A DNA stretch of 64,000 nt from Natronobeatus ordinarius (lineage in GTDB: Archaea > Halobacteriota > Halobacteria > Halobacteriales > Natrialbaceae), in assembly GCF_024362485.1 (NCBI RefSeq), contig NZ_CP101456.1, positions 1,798,001 to 1,862,000 on the forward strand. Reading direction: 5' to 3'. Made by a program: the position numbers and the translations under genes. Position 1 is the stretch's first letter. Each line of letters begins with the position of its first letter. Positions 45,437 to 54,078 of the stretch are shown one piece after another. The notes below the pieces were generated by a model. That model saw nothing but the letters and a program-made list of their open reading frames with translations. It did not search any database and was not told the origin of the DNA.

Positions 45437-46681
45437 TCAGCCCAGCCGTGCGAACCGGTTGAGCGCGTACACGGTTCGCAAGACGTCGACGCTCTTTCCG
45501 CGGTCGAACACCAGTTCGTCGGTCTCGAGGACGTGCTCGAGCGTCTCCCGCGAGGCGTGGTCGGGGGCCGCGGAGAGCCCACAGTCGTGCTCGGCGACCC
45601 ACCGCATTACGCGCAGGTCGCTCTTCGAGTCGCCCATCACGAGCGCGAACGGGTCGTCGACGCCGAGGACGTCGAGGGCGCGCTCGACGCCGGTAACTTT
45701 GTTCAGCTCGAGGCTGCTGATCTCGGCGGCGTCGGCCTCGTAGTAGGCCACGTCGATCCGTTCTAAGATCGACGCGAGTGCCGTGGGAACGTCGTCGACG
45801 GAGACGTCGGGGTACTCGCCTTCTCGCTCGAGGACGGCCCGGATCTCGGTGTCGCCTGCGGCGTAGAACGCTCGCGTCCACGCCGGGGCTTCCTCGAGGA
45901 CGGTCTCTGCGGCGTCGGAGGCGGCCGTTGCGAGCAAGTCGAGCAGGTAGACGAGTGCTCGGTCGATGATTTCGCGCGCCTGCGAGGATCCCGTCTCGAA
46001 GTTCGGCTTCATCGTGACGTTGAACTCGTTGCCCTGCAGGTGACAGCCGCGCCTGAGCTCCGCCGGGGCGTCGGGCAGCACGCGAGCGCGGACGTCGTCG
46101 AAGACGTCGCGGATCTCCGCCTCGAGCTCTTCGTAGAGCAGCTGCTTCGTGTCCGCGCCGTGGCCTGGCGTGAACACGCCGGTGCCCGCCTCGTAGACGA
46201 TCGAGAGCTCGCCCGAGTGGACGATCTCGCTCCCCAGCCCCTGGATAGCGAAGCCTTTGACGTTCTCTAAGGTCTGGCCGGTGCAGATGACGATCGGCAC
46301 ACCAGCCTCGTGGAACTCGGTGAGGACGTGCAGCGTGTCGCGGGGGATCTCGTTGTCCGTCCGCCCTGCCGAGCGAAGCGTCTCGTCGACGTCGAGCACG
46401 AGGACGTTCACCGGTCGCCCGTACTTCGCCTCGAGGTCGAGCGCGGTGAACGCACCCTCGCGGGAGACGCGGGCGGCCACCTCGGCGAGGGTCTCGCCCG
46501 CCGCGAACTCGTCTCTGATCTCGTCTTTGCGTCGCTCGAGTTCCTCGCTCGCGGCCTGCCAGTGCTCGAGGGCGACTCGCGAGTCGACCGCCGGAAAGAC
46601 GTCGACGAACTCCTGGTACTCCCGTAACGTCCGGGTGTCGAACTCGTCGTAGAGTCGGTAGACGAGGTCGTATCGCTCCAT
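45437..46681 (-). CDS. HAD-superfamily protein with helical N-terminal domain
   Basis: 414 aa from ATG at 46681. Residues 1-85 are helical and charged without a known motif (WQAASEELERRKDEIRDEF). VLVLDVDETLRSAG near 95 is HAD motif I (DxDET). VICTGQTLENV is motif II, LNKVTGVERALDVLG provides the Lys, and LVMGDSKSDLRVM is motif IV, giving a Cof-like or sucrose-phosphatase-like fold. The long insert between motifs II and III (about 125-330) is a large cap. Substrate unknown. Divergent from gfcR. Confidence 0.75.
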   Translation of the reverse strand: MERYDLVYRLYDEFDTRTLREYQEFVDVFPAVDSRVALEHWQAASEELERRKDEIRDEFAAGETLAEVAARVSREGAFTALDLEAKYGRPVNVLVLDVDETLRSAGRTDNEIPRDTLHVLTEFHEAGVPIVICTGQTLENVKGFAIQGLGSEIVHSGELSIVYEAGTGVFTPGHGADTKQLLYEELEAEIRDVFDDVRARVLPDAPAELRRGCHLQGNEFNVTMKPNFETGSSQAREIIDRALVYLLDLLATAASDAAETVLEEAPAWTRAFYAAGDTEIRAVLEREGEYPDVSVDDVPTALASILERIDVAYYEADAAEISSLELNKVTGVERALDVLGVDDPFALVMGDSKSDLRVMRWVAEHDCGLSAAPDHASRETLEHVLETDELVFDRGKSVDVLRTVYALNRFARLG

Positions 46682-46818
46682 GTACGAACACCGCTGGGGA
46701 GCCGGATAACCGTTTTCCGTCGGCTGCAGCACCGCTCGTCGAGGACCGCTTCTCGAGCGGTCACATCGTCGACGTCGATGGACGGCGGATTCTCGCGGGC
46801 GCCCGGACGACGACACGA

Positions 46819-46827
46819 CTATAAAAA
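46819..46827 (+). promoter_or_regulatory. TATA box of gfcR
   Basis: CTATAAAAA at 46819-46827, centred 27 nt before the ATG at 46850, which makes the transcript leaderless and fixes the start. Confidence 0.75.
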
Positions 46828-46849
46828 CGGCGGTCGAATTCGATCACAT

Positions 46850-47488
46850 ATGAAAAACGTCGACGACCTGATCGAGAGCGCGGCCGAGCTCGCCGACCAG
46901 GGTCTCTCGAAGGGTGAGATCGCCGACGAGCTGAACGTCTCCCGGGAGACGGCGAGCTGGCTCGTCGAGCGGAGCGATGCGGCGACGCCGAGGCGGGATC
47001 GTCAGACCGACGCTGGTGGGCCACAGGACATTCACGTCGATTGGTCGGCGATCGGCCGTGACAGCAAGCGCATGGGGGCGATCGCCGAGGCGATGGCCGA
47101 TATGCTGACGAAGCACGGTGAGGACGTCGACCTCACGGTGGGCATCGAGAAGGCCGGCGGCCCGATCGCCACCCTCGTCGCCCGCGAACTCGAGGCCGAC
47201 CTCGCGACGTACATCCCCTCGAAACACCAGTGGGAGGAAGGCGACATCGAGGAGCTCCACGGCACCTTCTCGCGGAACTTCGCCGACATCCGAGACCGCG
47301 AGTGTTACGTCGTCGACGACACCATCACCAGCGGCACGACCATGCGAGAGGCCATCGAGGCGATCCGCGCCGAGGGTGGCGAGCCGTTGGCCTGCATCGT
47401 CCTCGCCGACAAACAGGGCGTCGACGAACTCGAGGGCGTCCCCGTCTACTCGTTGCTCCGGGTCATCAGCGTCGGCCGGGACGAGTAA
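46850..47488 (+). CDS. gfcR: GfcR-type transcriptional regulator (HTH plus phosphoribosyltransferase-like domain)
   Basis: 212 aa. The N-terminal HTH LIESAAELADQGLSKGEIADELNVSRETASWLV (in part) is followed by an orotate-PRTase-like fold with TVGIEKAGGPIATLVARELE and the PRPP loop VVDDTITSGTT. This protein, once labelled PyrE-like, activates glucose and fructose catabolism genes in Haloferax. A DapA-type aldolase nearby fits a sugar-acid role. The PRTase part probably senses a metabolite. Confidence 0.88.
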   Translation: MKNVDDLIESAAELADQGLSKGEIADELNVSRETASWLVERSDAATPRRDRQTDAGGPQDIHVDWSAIGRDSKRMGAIAEAMADMLTKHGEDVDLTVGIEKAGGPIATLVARELEADLATYIPSKHQWEEGDIEELHGTFSRNFADIRDRECYVVDDTITSGTTMREAIEAIRAEGGEPLACIVLADKQGVDELEGVPVYSLLRVISVGRDE

Positions 47489-47573
47489 CGCTTCCGACCG
47501 ACGCCGAGTACCCCGGCACCTGTTGGGACCTCATCAAAAGGTTTTATAAAATAGGGTTGATAACTCGGGCAGC

Positions 47574-48002
47574 ATGGATAAACATCCAGCCCCACAGATG
47601 GGGTCTGAAGGAACCGTCGTCGGAAAGCGATTGCTCGCGTTTATCGTCGATTCGATCATTCTAGGCATCCTCTCGTTTGCGATTCTCCTTCCCTCGTTTT
47701 TCCTCGGAGACATCATCGGGCTGTTGGCCATGATAGTCGTTGGCGTCGGCTCACTCGTATACGTCTTCTTACTCGAGGGGATCTACGGCTACACGCCCGG
47801 CAAGCACGTCATGGGGCTCGTCGTGGTCAAGTCCGACGGCTCGCAGTGTACGATGGGTGCGTCGATCATCCGGAACCTGCTGCTGATCGTCGACAACCTG
47901 CCGTTCGCGTACATTATCGGGCTCGCGCTGATCCTGATCACCGACCGGAAACAGCGCGTCGGTGACCTGGTCGCGGACACGGTCGTCGTCAGCCAGCGCT
48001 AA
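47574..48002 (+). CDS. RDD family membrane protein
   Basis: 142 aa. VVGKRLLAFIVDSIILGI contains the R-D-D pattern residues. Three to four spans, then YTPGKHVMGLVVVKSDGSQCTMG and LLIVDNLPFAYIIGLALILITDRKQRVGDLVADTVVV (in part). A TATA box TTTTATAAA (47542-47550) lies 28 nt before the ATG. RDD proteins are poorly characterised; some are linked to Na+/H+ exchange. Confidence 0.88.
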   Translation: MDKHPAPQMGSEGTVVGKRLLAFIVDSIILGILSFAILLPSFFLGDIIGLLAMIVVGVGSLVYVFLLEGIYGYTPGKHVMGLVVVKSDGSQCTMGASIIRNLLLIVDNLPFAYIIGLALILITDRKQRVGDLVADTVVVSQR

Positions 48003-48060
48003 CGGGATTTTTGCACGACCGGTGAGAAATCCGACCGGTCACGTTCGTCGATCGGCCGAC

Positions 48061-48498
48061 TCAGATCTCGCCGTCTTCCTCGAGTTCGTCGAGGTACTCG
48101 TGGGCGTCCTCGAGAATCTCGCGGGGACCGTCCTGGGTCACGGTGTTCACTGCCTGTTCGTAGTCGCGCCACTGCAGGTCGCGGTGTTCACTCGAGAGTT
48201 CAGCGCTCGCCTCGTAGGATTTCGCGATGAAGAGGTGAACGGTCTTGTGGATCGTCGTGCCGTTCGCCTCGAAGACGTAGCTGTAGTCTTTGCGAAAGCC
48301 GTCGAGTAGTCTGAACTGGTCTATTCCTGCCTCTTCCTTTATTTCGCGGATAGCCGTCTGCTGTAGTTCTTCGTCTCCTTCGACACCGCCCTTCGGAAAC
48401 TCCCAGTCGCCCGGGCGGCTCTTGAGTAGAAGATACTCGCGCCGGCCCCGCGTGTCGCGGAAGAGGATCGCGCCTGCGCTCGTAGCTTCGACTGCCAT
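48061..48498 (-). CDS. Nudix hydrolase (diadenosine tetraphosphatase-like)
   Basis: 145 aa from ATG at 48498. The Nudix box GGVEGDEELQQTAIREIKEEAGI (in part) matches GX5EX7REUXEEXGU. SRPGDWEFPKGGVE and YSYVFEANGTTIHKTVHLFIA are typical of bis(5'-nucleosyl)-tetraphosphatases. It would clear dinucleoside polyphosphates. A palindrome lies between its TATA region and ATG. Confidence 0.88.
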   Translation of the reverse strand: MAVEATSAGAILFRDTRGRREYLLLKSRPGDWEFPKGGVEGDEELQQTAIREIKEEAGIDQFRLLDGFRKDYSYVFEANGTTIHKTVHLFIAKSYEASAELSSEHRDLQWRDYEQAVNTVTQDGPREILEDAHEYLDELEEDGEI

Positions 48499-48502
48499 TA
48501 CT

Positions 48503-48515
48503 ACACGTAACGTGT
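48503..48515. promoter_or_regulatory. 13-bp palindrome in the Nudix gene promoter
   Basis: ACACGT-A-ACGTGT lies 5 bases upstream of the Nudix ATG and just downstream of the TATA-like CTTAACGG (minus strand, about 48520-48527). It covers the expected transcription start, the position where an archaeal repressor would block polymerase. Confidence 0.5.
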
Positions 48516-48603
48516 GAGCCGTTAAGAGAATATCGGACCGTCCGCCCGTCGCGGACGGATCGCAGCAGATTTTTACGCGACGAGCGTGGACGAGTGTACA
48601 GCT

Positions 48604-48927
48604 ATGACCTTCGTCACCCGCCTCACGCTCCAGAGCGGCGATCGAGCCGCCCTCGATGGAATCGTCGACGACATCAAAGCGACCGCCGAGAAGAAAGGCG
48701 CCGCGCTCAAAGGCCCACACTCCCACCCGCCGGACCGACACCGGGTCCCGCAGCATCGCCGCCTCCACGCCGACGACGACCGAACCTTCCCCGCCTGGGA
48801 GTATACGGTGTTCACCCGCGAACTCGAGATCCACGGGTACGACGACTTCGCGCGCGACGTCGCCTCGCGGGCGTTCCCGTCCTCGGTACACGTCGAAGCC
48901 GAGATCGAACAGATCCACATGCAGTGA
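48604..48927 (+). CDS. uS10/mL48-family protein (S10 paralogue)
   Basis: 107 aa from ATG at 48604, about 30 nt after TTTTTACG (48571-48578). TFVTRLTLQSGDRAALDGIVDDIKATAEKKGAALKGPHSHPP (in part) and YTVFTRELEIHGYDDFARDVAS match the S10 fold, but the sequence departs from ribosomal S10 and lacks its usual operon with EF-1A. Haloarchaea carry such a second, non-operon copy; its role is unknown. Confidence 0.75.
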   Translation: MTFVTRLTLQSGDRAALDGIVDDIKATAEKKGAALKGPHSHPPDRHRVPQHRRLHADDDRTFPAWEYTVFTRELEIHGYDDFARDVASRAFPSSVHVEAEIEQIHMQ

Positions 48928-49036
48928 CCCGACTCCGGAGATCCGGCTGCCATCGACGGACCGGCCTCGAGCCCGACCGACGCGGCCTACCCAGGCTGGC
49001 GTCCCGTTTTTCACTGGTGCCTCCCAACCGCCGACC

Positions 49037-49504
49037 ATGTACACCGGCAAGACCGTAAAGCCGTGCTGTCTCTGTGGAGCGCCCGACGTCGAGGTCCGCC
49101 TCGACCTGCCACCCCGGGCGATCCAGCTGCTGAAACACGGCGAGGTGATCGCCTGGCAGGACGTCGTCGGCGAGGTATCTATTCACTTCTGTGCGAACGA
49201 CTGGAAGACCGTCACGGAGCTGGTGCTCGAGGTTGGGATGAGTCCACTCTCGCGGTGTAACGTCGCCCGGGCGTCGTTCGACCTCCGAGAAGATTTCGAG
49301 GCGTTCACGAGTCGGACCGTCGACGAGCCGGATCATCGACCACTCGAGCAACGGCTGTGGTCAGAGAGCGAGGCCGTGCTGGCCGGCGAGACCGACTACC
49401 CGCCATCGGAACGCGACCTCGTCGAAGCCCGGATCGTGCGCTGGGCGCTCGAGGATACCGACGCGCCGGTCGCCCGGTCGCACGCCGACCGACCGTCCGA
49501 CTGA
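49037..49504 (+). CDS. Uncharacterised haloarchaeal protein with N-terminal Cys motif
   Basis: 155 aa. Starts MYTGKTVKPCCLCGAPDVEVRL, with a CCxCG knuckle and later single Cys residues (FCANDWKTV, SRCNVARAS) that could complete a metal site. No membrane spans, and the C-terminus is charged and variable. I recognise no family. It lies between the S10 paralogue and the AbgA-like gene on the same strand with gaps of 109 and 58 bp. Confidence 0.6.
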   Translation: MYTGKTVKPCCLCGAPDVEVRLDLPPRAIQLLKHGEVIAWQDVVGEVSIHFCANDWKTVTELVLEVGMSPLSRCNVARASFDLREDFEAFTSRTVDEPDHRPLEQRLWSESEAVLAGETDYPPSERDLVEARIVRWALEDTDAPVARSHADRPSD

Positions 49505-49562
49505 TCGCGGCGTCGCGTTCCCCTTTCGCCACTCCTTTGGGCTCACCCGCCGATCCTCGGCC

Positions 49563-50834
49563 ATGAACGACGATACACTCGTCTCGCTCCGACGGGACCT
49601 CCACCGCAAGCCCGAACCCGCCTGGCGGGAGTTTTACACCACGGCACGGATCGTCGAGGAACTCGTTGCGCTCGACGTCGACGACCTGTACGTCGGTCGG
49701 GACGCGATCGCCGGCGAGCACCGAATGGGAGTCCCCGAGACGGCCGAACTCGAGGCGTGGTACGAGCGCGCCCGGGCCGCAGGTGCCGACGAGGCGGTCC
49801 TCGAGAACCTCGAGGGCGGCTACACGGGTGCCGTCGCGGTTCTCGAGCAGGGTGATGGGCCGACCGTCGGCCTCCGGGTCGACATCGACGGCCTGCCCCG
49901 CGAGGAGTCAGACGATCCCGAGCACGTCCCCGCCGCCGAGGGCTTTCGCTCCGAACACGAGGGGGCGATGCACGCCTGCGGGCACGACGCGCACGCGACG
50001 ATCGGAATCGGCGTCCTCGACGCAGTGCGTGAAAGCGACTTTACTGGCACGCTGAAGGTCTTCTTTCAGCCCGCCGAGGAGGTCGTCGGCGGCGGGAAGT
50101 CGATGGCAAAGAGCGAGCACCTCGCGGACGTCGACTACCTGCTCGCAGTCCACGTCGGCCTCGACCACCCCACGGGCGAGGTCGTCGCGGGGATCGACGG
50201 CTTCCTCGCGGTGAGTCACCTCGAGGCGACCTTCTCCGGCGAATCCGCTCACGCGGGTGCCAGGCCCGAGGAGGGGCGAAACGCGATCCAGGCGCTCGCC
50301 ACGGCAGTGGGCAACCTCTACGCCATCCCGCGACACGCAGACGGCGTCACCCGGGTCAACGCCGGGATCGTCGAGGGTGGCGCCGCGGCGAACATCGTCG
50401 CCGAGGAGGCCCGCCTCGTCGCCGAGGTCCGCGGCGAGACGACCGAGCTCATGCGGTACATGGACGAGAAGGCCCGCCGCGTCCTCGAGTCGGCCGCCGA
50501 GATGCACGACTGCGACGTCGACATCGAGACGGGTGCAGAGGCCCCGAGCGCCGAGAGCGACGAGGGGCTCGTCTCGATCGTCGCGGACGTGGCCGGCGAG
50601 ACCGACGGGATCGAGTCGGTGCTCGAGCGCGACGTCCTCGGCGGGAGCGAGGACGCGACGTTCCTGATGCGTGAGGTGCAAGAGAACGGTGGGCTGGCCT
50701 GTTACGTCGGCGTCGGCACCGACCACCCCGGCGGCCACCACACCGCGACGTTCGACGTCGACGAGGAGAGCATCCGCCACGGCGTCGACACCCTCGCGGG
50801 TGCGATCGAACGGATCGGCCTCGAGCGTCCCTGA
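49563..50834 (+). CDS. M20-family amidohydrolase, AbgA-like (p-aminobenzoyl-glutamate hydrolase subunit A type)
   Basis: 423 aa. LRRDLHRKPEPAWREFYT, HRMGVPETAELEAWYERARAAG and LENLEGGYTGAVAVL resemble AbgA more than generic M20 peptidases, which lack the WYERAR insert. Metal-site segments: RVDIDGLP, MHACGHDAHATIG, FQPAEEVVGG and DHPGGHHTATFD. E. coli AbgA works with AbgB; no second subunit gene is adjacent, so this may act as a homodimer on another acyl-amino acid. Confidence 0.85.
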   Translation: MNDDTLVSLRRDLHRKPEPAWREFYTTARIVEELVALDVDDLYVGRDAIAGEHRMGVPETAELEAWYERARAAGADEAVLENLEGGYTGAVAVLEQGDGPTVGLRVDIDGLPREESDDPEHVPAAEGFRSEHEGAMHACGHDAHATIGIGVLDAVRESDFTGTLKVFFQPAEEVVGGGKSMAKSEHLADVDYLLAVHVGLDHPTGEVVAGIDGFLAVSHLEATFSGESAHAGARPEEGRNAIQALATAVGNLYAIPRHADGVTRVNAGIVEGGAAANIVAEEARLVAEVRGETTELMRYMDEKARRVLESAAEMHDCDVDIETGAEAPSAESDEGLVSIVADVAGETDGIESVLERDVLGGSEDATFLMREVQENGGLACYVGVGTDHPGGHHTATFDVDEESIRHGVDTLAGAIERIGLERP

Positions 50835-51036
50835 GGGGCAAGCGGCCTACCGGCACCGTCCGTGAGGGGCTCGCGGCGATCGCATGCGTACCGAGTGAGT
50901 ACGATCGTCAGAACCTGTTCGCGTCGGAAACGCCTATTTGACTGTGGAGCGAATTGCTCGAGCGAATGCGAGCCGCCCCGTCGCGTTCCCGTTCGTCGAC
51001 CGACGAGTTCGAACCCCACCTGGAGGTGAGCGACTC

Positions 51037-52737
51037 GTGAGCGTGAACCGCGCCCGCGTCGGCCTCTGGTTCCGGATGGCCGTCGCGACCGTCCTCAGTG
51101 CGGTGCTCTCGATCGCCGTCGTCGGGGTCGCCCCCCTGCTCGTCGCGCTCCCCGTCTTCGGCACGATCCGGTACGGCGTCGAGGCGCTCGAGGGCGTCGT
51201 CCCCGTTCCCGCGGCGACCGTGCTCGTGGCCGCGATCGCGGCGACCTGTCTGGTCACCGTCGAGTGGTCGCTGCGGACCGTTCGGCGGGCTCGAGCGCGC
51301 TCGGCGCCGGCGGGAGCGCTCGCACAGGGAACCGTCGAACTGGCCTCGTACGTGCTCTTGCTCGCGTCGATCGTCGTCCTGCTGGCCGCCGTGCCGTACC
51401 TCCAAGAGGTGCTTCCCGAGTTGGTCTTCGCGATCGGCGTACTCGTCGGCTTCTTCTACCTCCTGACGGCCGCGTACGCCTGGGCCGCCCACGAGTGGGT
51501 TCGCTCGCGGAACGAAGACGACGAACGGACGGCCGGCGGCAACTGGCTCGTCCTCGGCGTCTTCGTCGTCGGCTACCTCAGCGTCGCCTGGTGGCGCGGC
51601 TTCGTCGTCGTCATCGTGGCCGCGGTACTCGCCGTCGCCCTCGGCGCCGTCTTCGCTCCCGACCGCCTCGAGCGCGTTCGCGACGCCGTCGAACGACGCG
51701 CTGCCGAGCAAGAAGAGAGCGAGCCGGTCGACCCCGACGAAGTCTACGGAATCACCGACGAAGTCCGGCGACTCGGGGGCCGACTCGAGCGGGTGCCCGA
51801 CCCCCGACCGGCCGTCCTCGCGGGAACCGGAACGGTCGTCGGCGCCGTCGTCTACTGGGCGGCGACGGTCGGCTCGACCGACGCGGTCGCAGTCGGATTC
51901 GCGGCCCTCGCCGCCCTGGTGCTCGTCGGCGCCCACGTCGGCGGCGTCGTCCGCAACGAGTTCACCGGCGACGCGGCCGTCCTCCGGGAGTTCGAGGGCC
52001 GACTCGAGAGCGTGACACGGGGCGACGGCGCAGCGATCGTCGACGGGGGCAACGAGGTCGACGGGAGCGGCGGCGCCGCCACGACGGCTAGGCCGGCGCT
52101 CGAGTCGATCGTGGCCCGCCTCGCCGGTCAGGCCGACCTCCCTGCCCCAGAGATTCGCCTCCTCGACGAACGAGCGCCGGTCGCGCTGACGGTGGGCTAC
52201 CGTCCCGCGTCCTCGACGCTCGTCTGCTCGCGCGGCCTGCTCGAGACGCTCGACGACCGCGAGCTCGAGGCCGTCCTCGCCCACGAACTCGCCCACGTCG
52301 CGAACCGGGACGCCGCGGTGCTGACCGCGCTGTCGGTTCCCGGGGCCGTCGCGGGGCTCTCGCGGAGCCGGTACGGGTACAATCCGGTCGTCGAACCGTT
52401 CGCCCAGCTCGTTCGGATCGTCAGCCATGCGTCCGTCGCGTTCGTCGCCAGGGGACGGGAGTACGCGGCCGACGACGGTGCGATCGCCATCACCGGCGAC
52501 CCGGCGGGCCTGGCGAGCGCCCTCGAGACGCTCGACGCCGAACTCGAGATCCGACCGGCCGCGGACCTCAGGGAACGGGACCCGGCGACGGCGTTCTCGA
52601 TCGTTCCACCGCCGTGGGAGGAACACCGATTTTTCGACCGGACTCGACGATTCGTCGCCAGAGGAGTGCTCGGGACACACCCGTCGACGACGGACAGAAT
52701 CGACCGCATTCGATCGATCGTCAGCGAGCGATCGTAG
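51037..52737 (+). CDS. M48-family membrane metalloprotease (HtpX-like)
   Basis: 566 aa from GTG at 51037. A clear Shine-Dalgarno GGAGGTGA (51022-51029) sits 7 nt upstream, so the longer in-frame starts at 50938 and 50944 are rejected. About eight spans occupy residues 10-310. The zinc site AVLAHELAHVANRDA (HExxH) is near residue 415, with the third ligand in AREYAADDGAIAI (the local text reads RGREYAADDGA). This is membrane quality-control protease architecture, unusually rich in N-terminal spans. Convergent with hemG at 42 bp. Confidence 0.88.
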   Translation: MSVNRARVGLWFRMAVATVLSAVLSIAVVGVAPLLVALPVFGTIRYGVEALEGVVPVPAATVLVAAIAATCLVTVEWSLRTVRRARARSAPAGALAQGTVELASYVLLLASIVVLLAAVPYLQEVLPELVFAIGVLVGFFYLLTAAYAWAAHEWVRSRNEDDERTAGGNWLVLGVFVVGYLSVAWWRGFVVVIVAAVLAVALGAVFAPDRLERVRDAVERRAAEQEESEPVDPDEVYGITDEVRRLGGRLERVPDPRPAVLAGTGTVVGAVVYWAATVGSTDAVAVGFAALAALVLVGAHVGGVVRNEFTGDAAVLREFEGRLESVTRGDGAAIVDGGNEVDGSGGAATTARPALESIVARLAGQADLPAPEIRLLDERAPVALTVGYRPASSTLVCSRGLLETLDDRELEAVLAHELAHVANRDAAVLTALSVPGAVAGLSRSRYGYNPVVEPFAQLVRIVSHASVAFVARGREYAADDGAIAITGDPAGLASALETLDAELEIRPAADLRERDPATAFSIVPPPWEEHRFFDRTRRFVARGVLGTHPSTTDRIDRIRSIVSERS

Positions 52738-52779
52738 CCGCCGGATCGGTTCTGAGCCCTCGAGAATTGGCCCGCCCGA

Positions 52780-54078
52780 TCAGGCGTCTGCGCTTGTTCC
52801 GGCAAGCTGGCCGGCGAGCCGCTTCGCGTGACTGACCCGGCTCGGGATGCCCATCCGACTCGTGTAGTTCGTCGCGAGGTGGAGTCCGTCGGGCAGCTCG
52901 AGCCCATCGAGGGCGTCCCAGGTGTCGTCGTGGGCGGGAAACCCTCGATGCATCCGTTCGACCTCGAGGAACTCCGCCTCACAGCCAGTGACGGCCTCAT
53001 ACTCCGCACAGGCGAGTCGGGCGAGTCGGCCCTCGGGTTCGGAGACGAGTTCGGGCTCCCACATCCCGCCGAAAAAACAGGTCACGAGGTCGTCGCGACC
53101 GAAAGCAACGCCGTTCCAGGAGACGCCGAGGGTGTGAAACGGTTCGTCTTTCCGAATCTGGTAGCCAAAGCCACGCTTGGGCGCCTCGGCCTCGAGATAG
53201 ACGAGCGTGAGGGGGTTGTACCGCAACTCGCGAAGCCGCGTGGCCGCGTCCGGGGCGACCGCCTCGAGCAACTGGGCGCTCGCATCCGCGGGCGTGGTCA
53301 CCACGACCTCGTCGACGACCGCGCGGTCGCCGTCGGCCTCGAGGACGTACCCGTCGCCGTCGTCGCGCTCGCGGATCGACTCGACCGGCGTCTCGAGGTG
53401 GACGCGGTCGCGCGTCGCCTCGTACAGCGCCTCGGGAAGGCGCTGATTGCCGTCCTCGAAGACGACGGCGGGCGCACGGTCGCCGTTGCGCGCGAGCCGT
53501 TTCACGGCGGGGACGAGCAAGTTCCCTTCACGTTGCTCGAGCCGGATGAGTCCCTCGAGGGCGTGTCTGGCGGGCATTCGGGCGGGATCGGAGCCGAAGA
53601 TGCCGCCGAACAGCGGGCCGATCACGGTGTGGTACGCCTCGGGGCCGAACTTCCGCGTGAAGAGCTCGGCGGCGGTCTCGTCGGGGCTCGCTGGGTCCGT
53701 GAGTGGTTCGGCGAGCAAGCGGAGCTTTCCACGCCAGGAGAGGGCGTCGGTTCGGACGAACGCCGAGGCGGACGTCGGGACCTCGCGCAATTTCCCGTCC
53801 GCATAGACGAAAAGCGGCAGGTCGTCGTCGGCGGCGACGAGTTCGCCGGCGAGCCCGAGGTCGGAGACGAGGTCGGCCAGCGACCCCGACAGGCGCATCC
53901 GCTGGGGGCCGTACTCGACGACGGTCCCGTTCGTCCGGCCGCTCCGGATCACGCCGCCCGGGGCGTCGGTGGCTTCGAAGGCCACGCTCTCGACGCCGTG
54001 AGCGTCGAGGTAGTAACTCAGCGCGAGCCCGGTCAGGCCGCCGCCGACGATCCCGACGCGTGGTCGATCGTGGCTCAT
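52780..54078 (-). CDS. hemG: Protoporphyrinogen/coproporphyrinogen oxidase (HemG/HemY family)
   Basis: 432 aa. VGIVGGGLTGLALSYYLDAHG is the FAD-binding fold (given in part), EYGPQRMRLSG and FGGIFGSDPARMPARHALEGL are PPO-family blocks, and LHLATNYTSRMGIPSRVSHAKRLA (in part) ends the FAD domain. It overlaps hemH by 4 bp. It uses O2 to oxidise copro- or protoporphyrinogen. The hemH-hemG order with no other haem gene adjacent resembles the Gram-positive hemEHY set without hemE. Confidence 0.9.
   Translation of the reverse strand: MSHDRPRVGIVGGGLTGLALSYYLDAHGVESVAFEATDAPGGVIRSGRTNGTVVEYGPQRMRLSGSLADLVSDLGLAGELVAADDDLPLFVYADGKLREVPTSASAFVRTDALSWRGKLRLLAEPLTDPASPDETAAELFTRKFGPEAYHTVIGPLFGGIFGSDPARMPARHALEGLIRLEQREGNLLVPAVKRLARNGDRAPAVVFEDGNQRLPEALYEATRDRVHLETPVESIRERDDGDGYVLEADGDRAVVDEVVVTTPADASAQLLEAVAPDAATRLRELRYNPLTLVYLEAEAPKRGFGYQIRKDEPFHTLGVSWNGVAFGRDDLVTCFFGGMWEPELVSEPEGRLARLACAEYEAVTGCEAEFLEVERMHRGFPAHDDTWDALDGLELPDGLHLATNYTSRMGIPSRVSHAKRLAGQLAGTSADA

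Noticed and set aside
50938-51036. Upstream TTG/GTG starts for the M48 protease
   Set aside because: A GGAGGTGA sequence 7 nt before GTG 51037 marks the likelier start, and the upstream residues have no family similarity.
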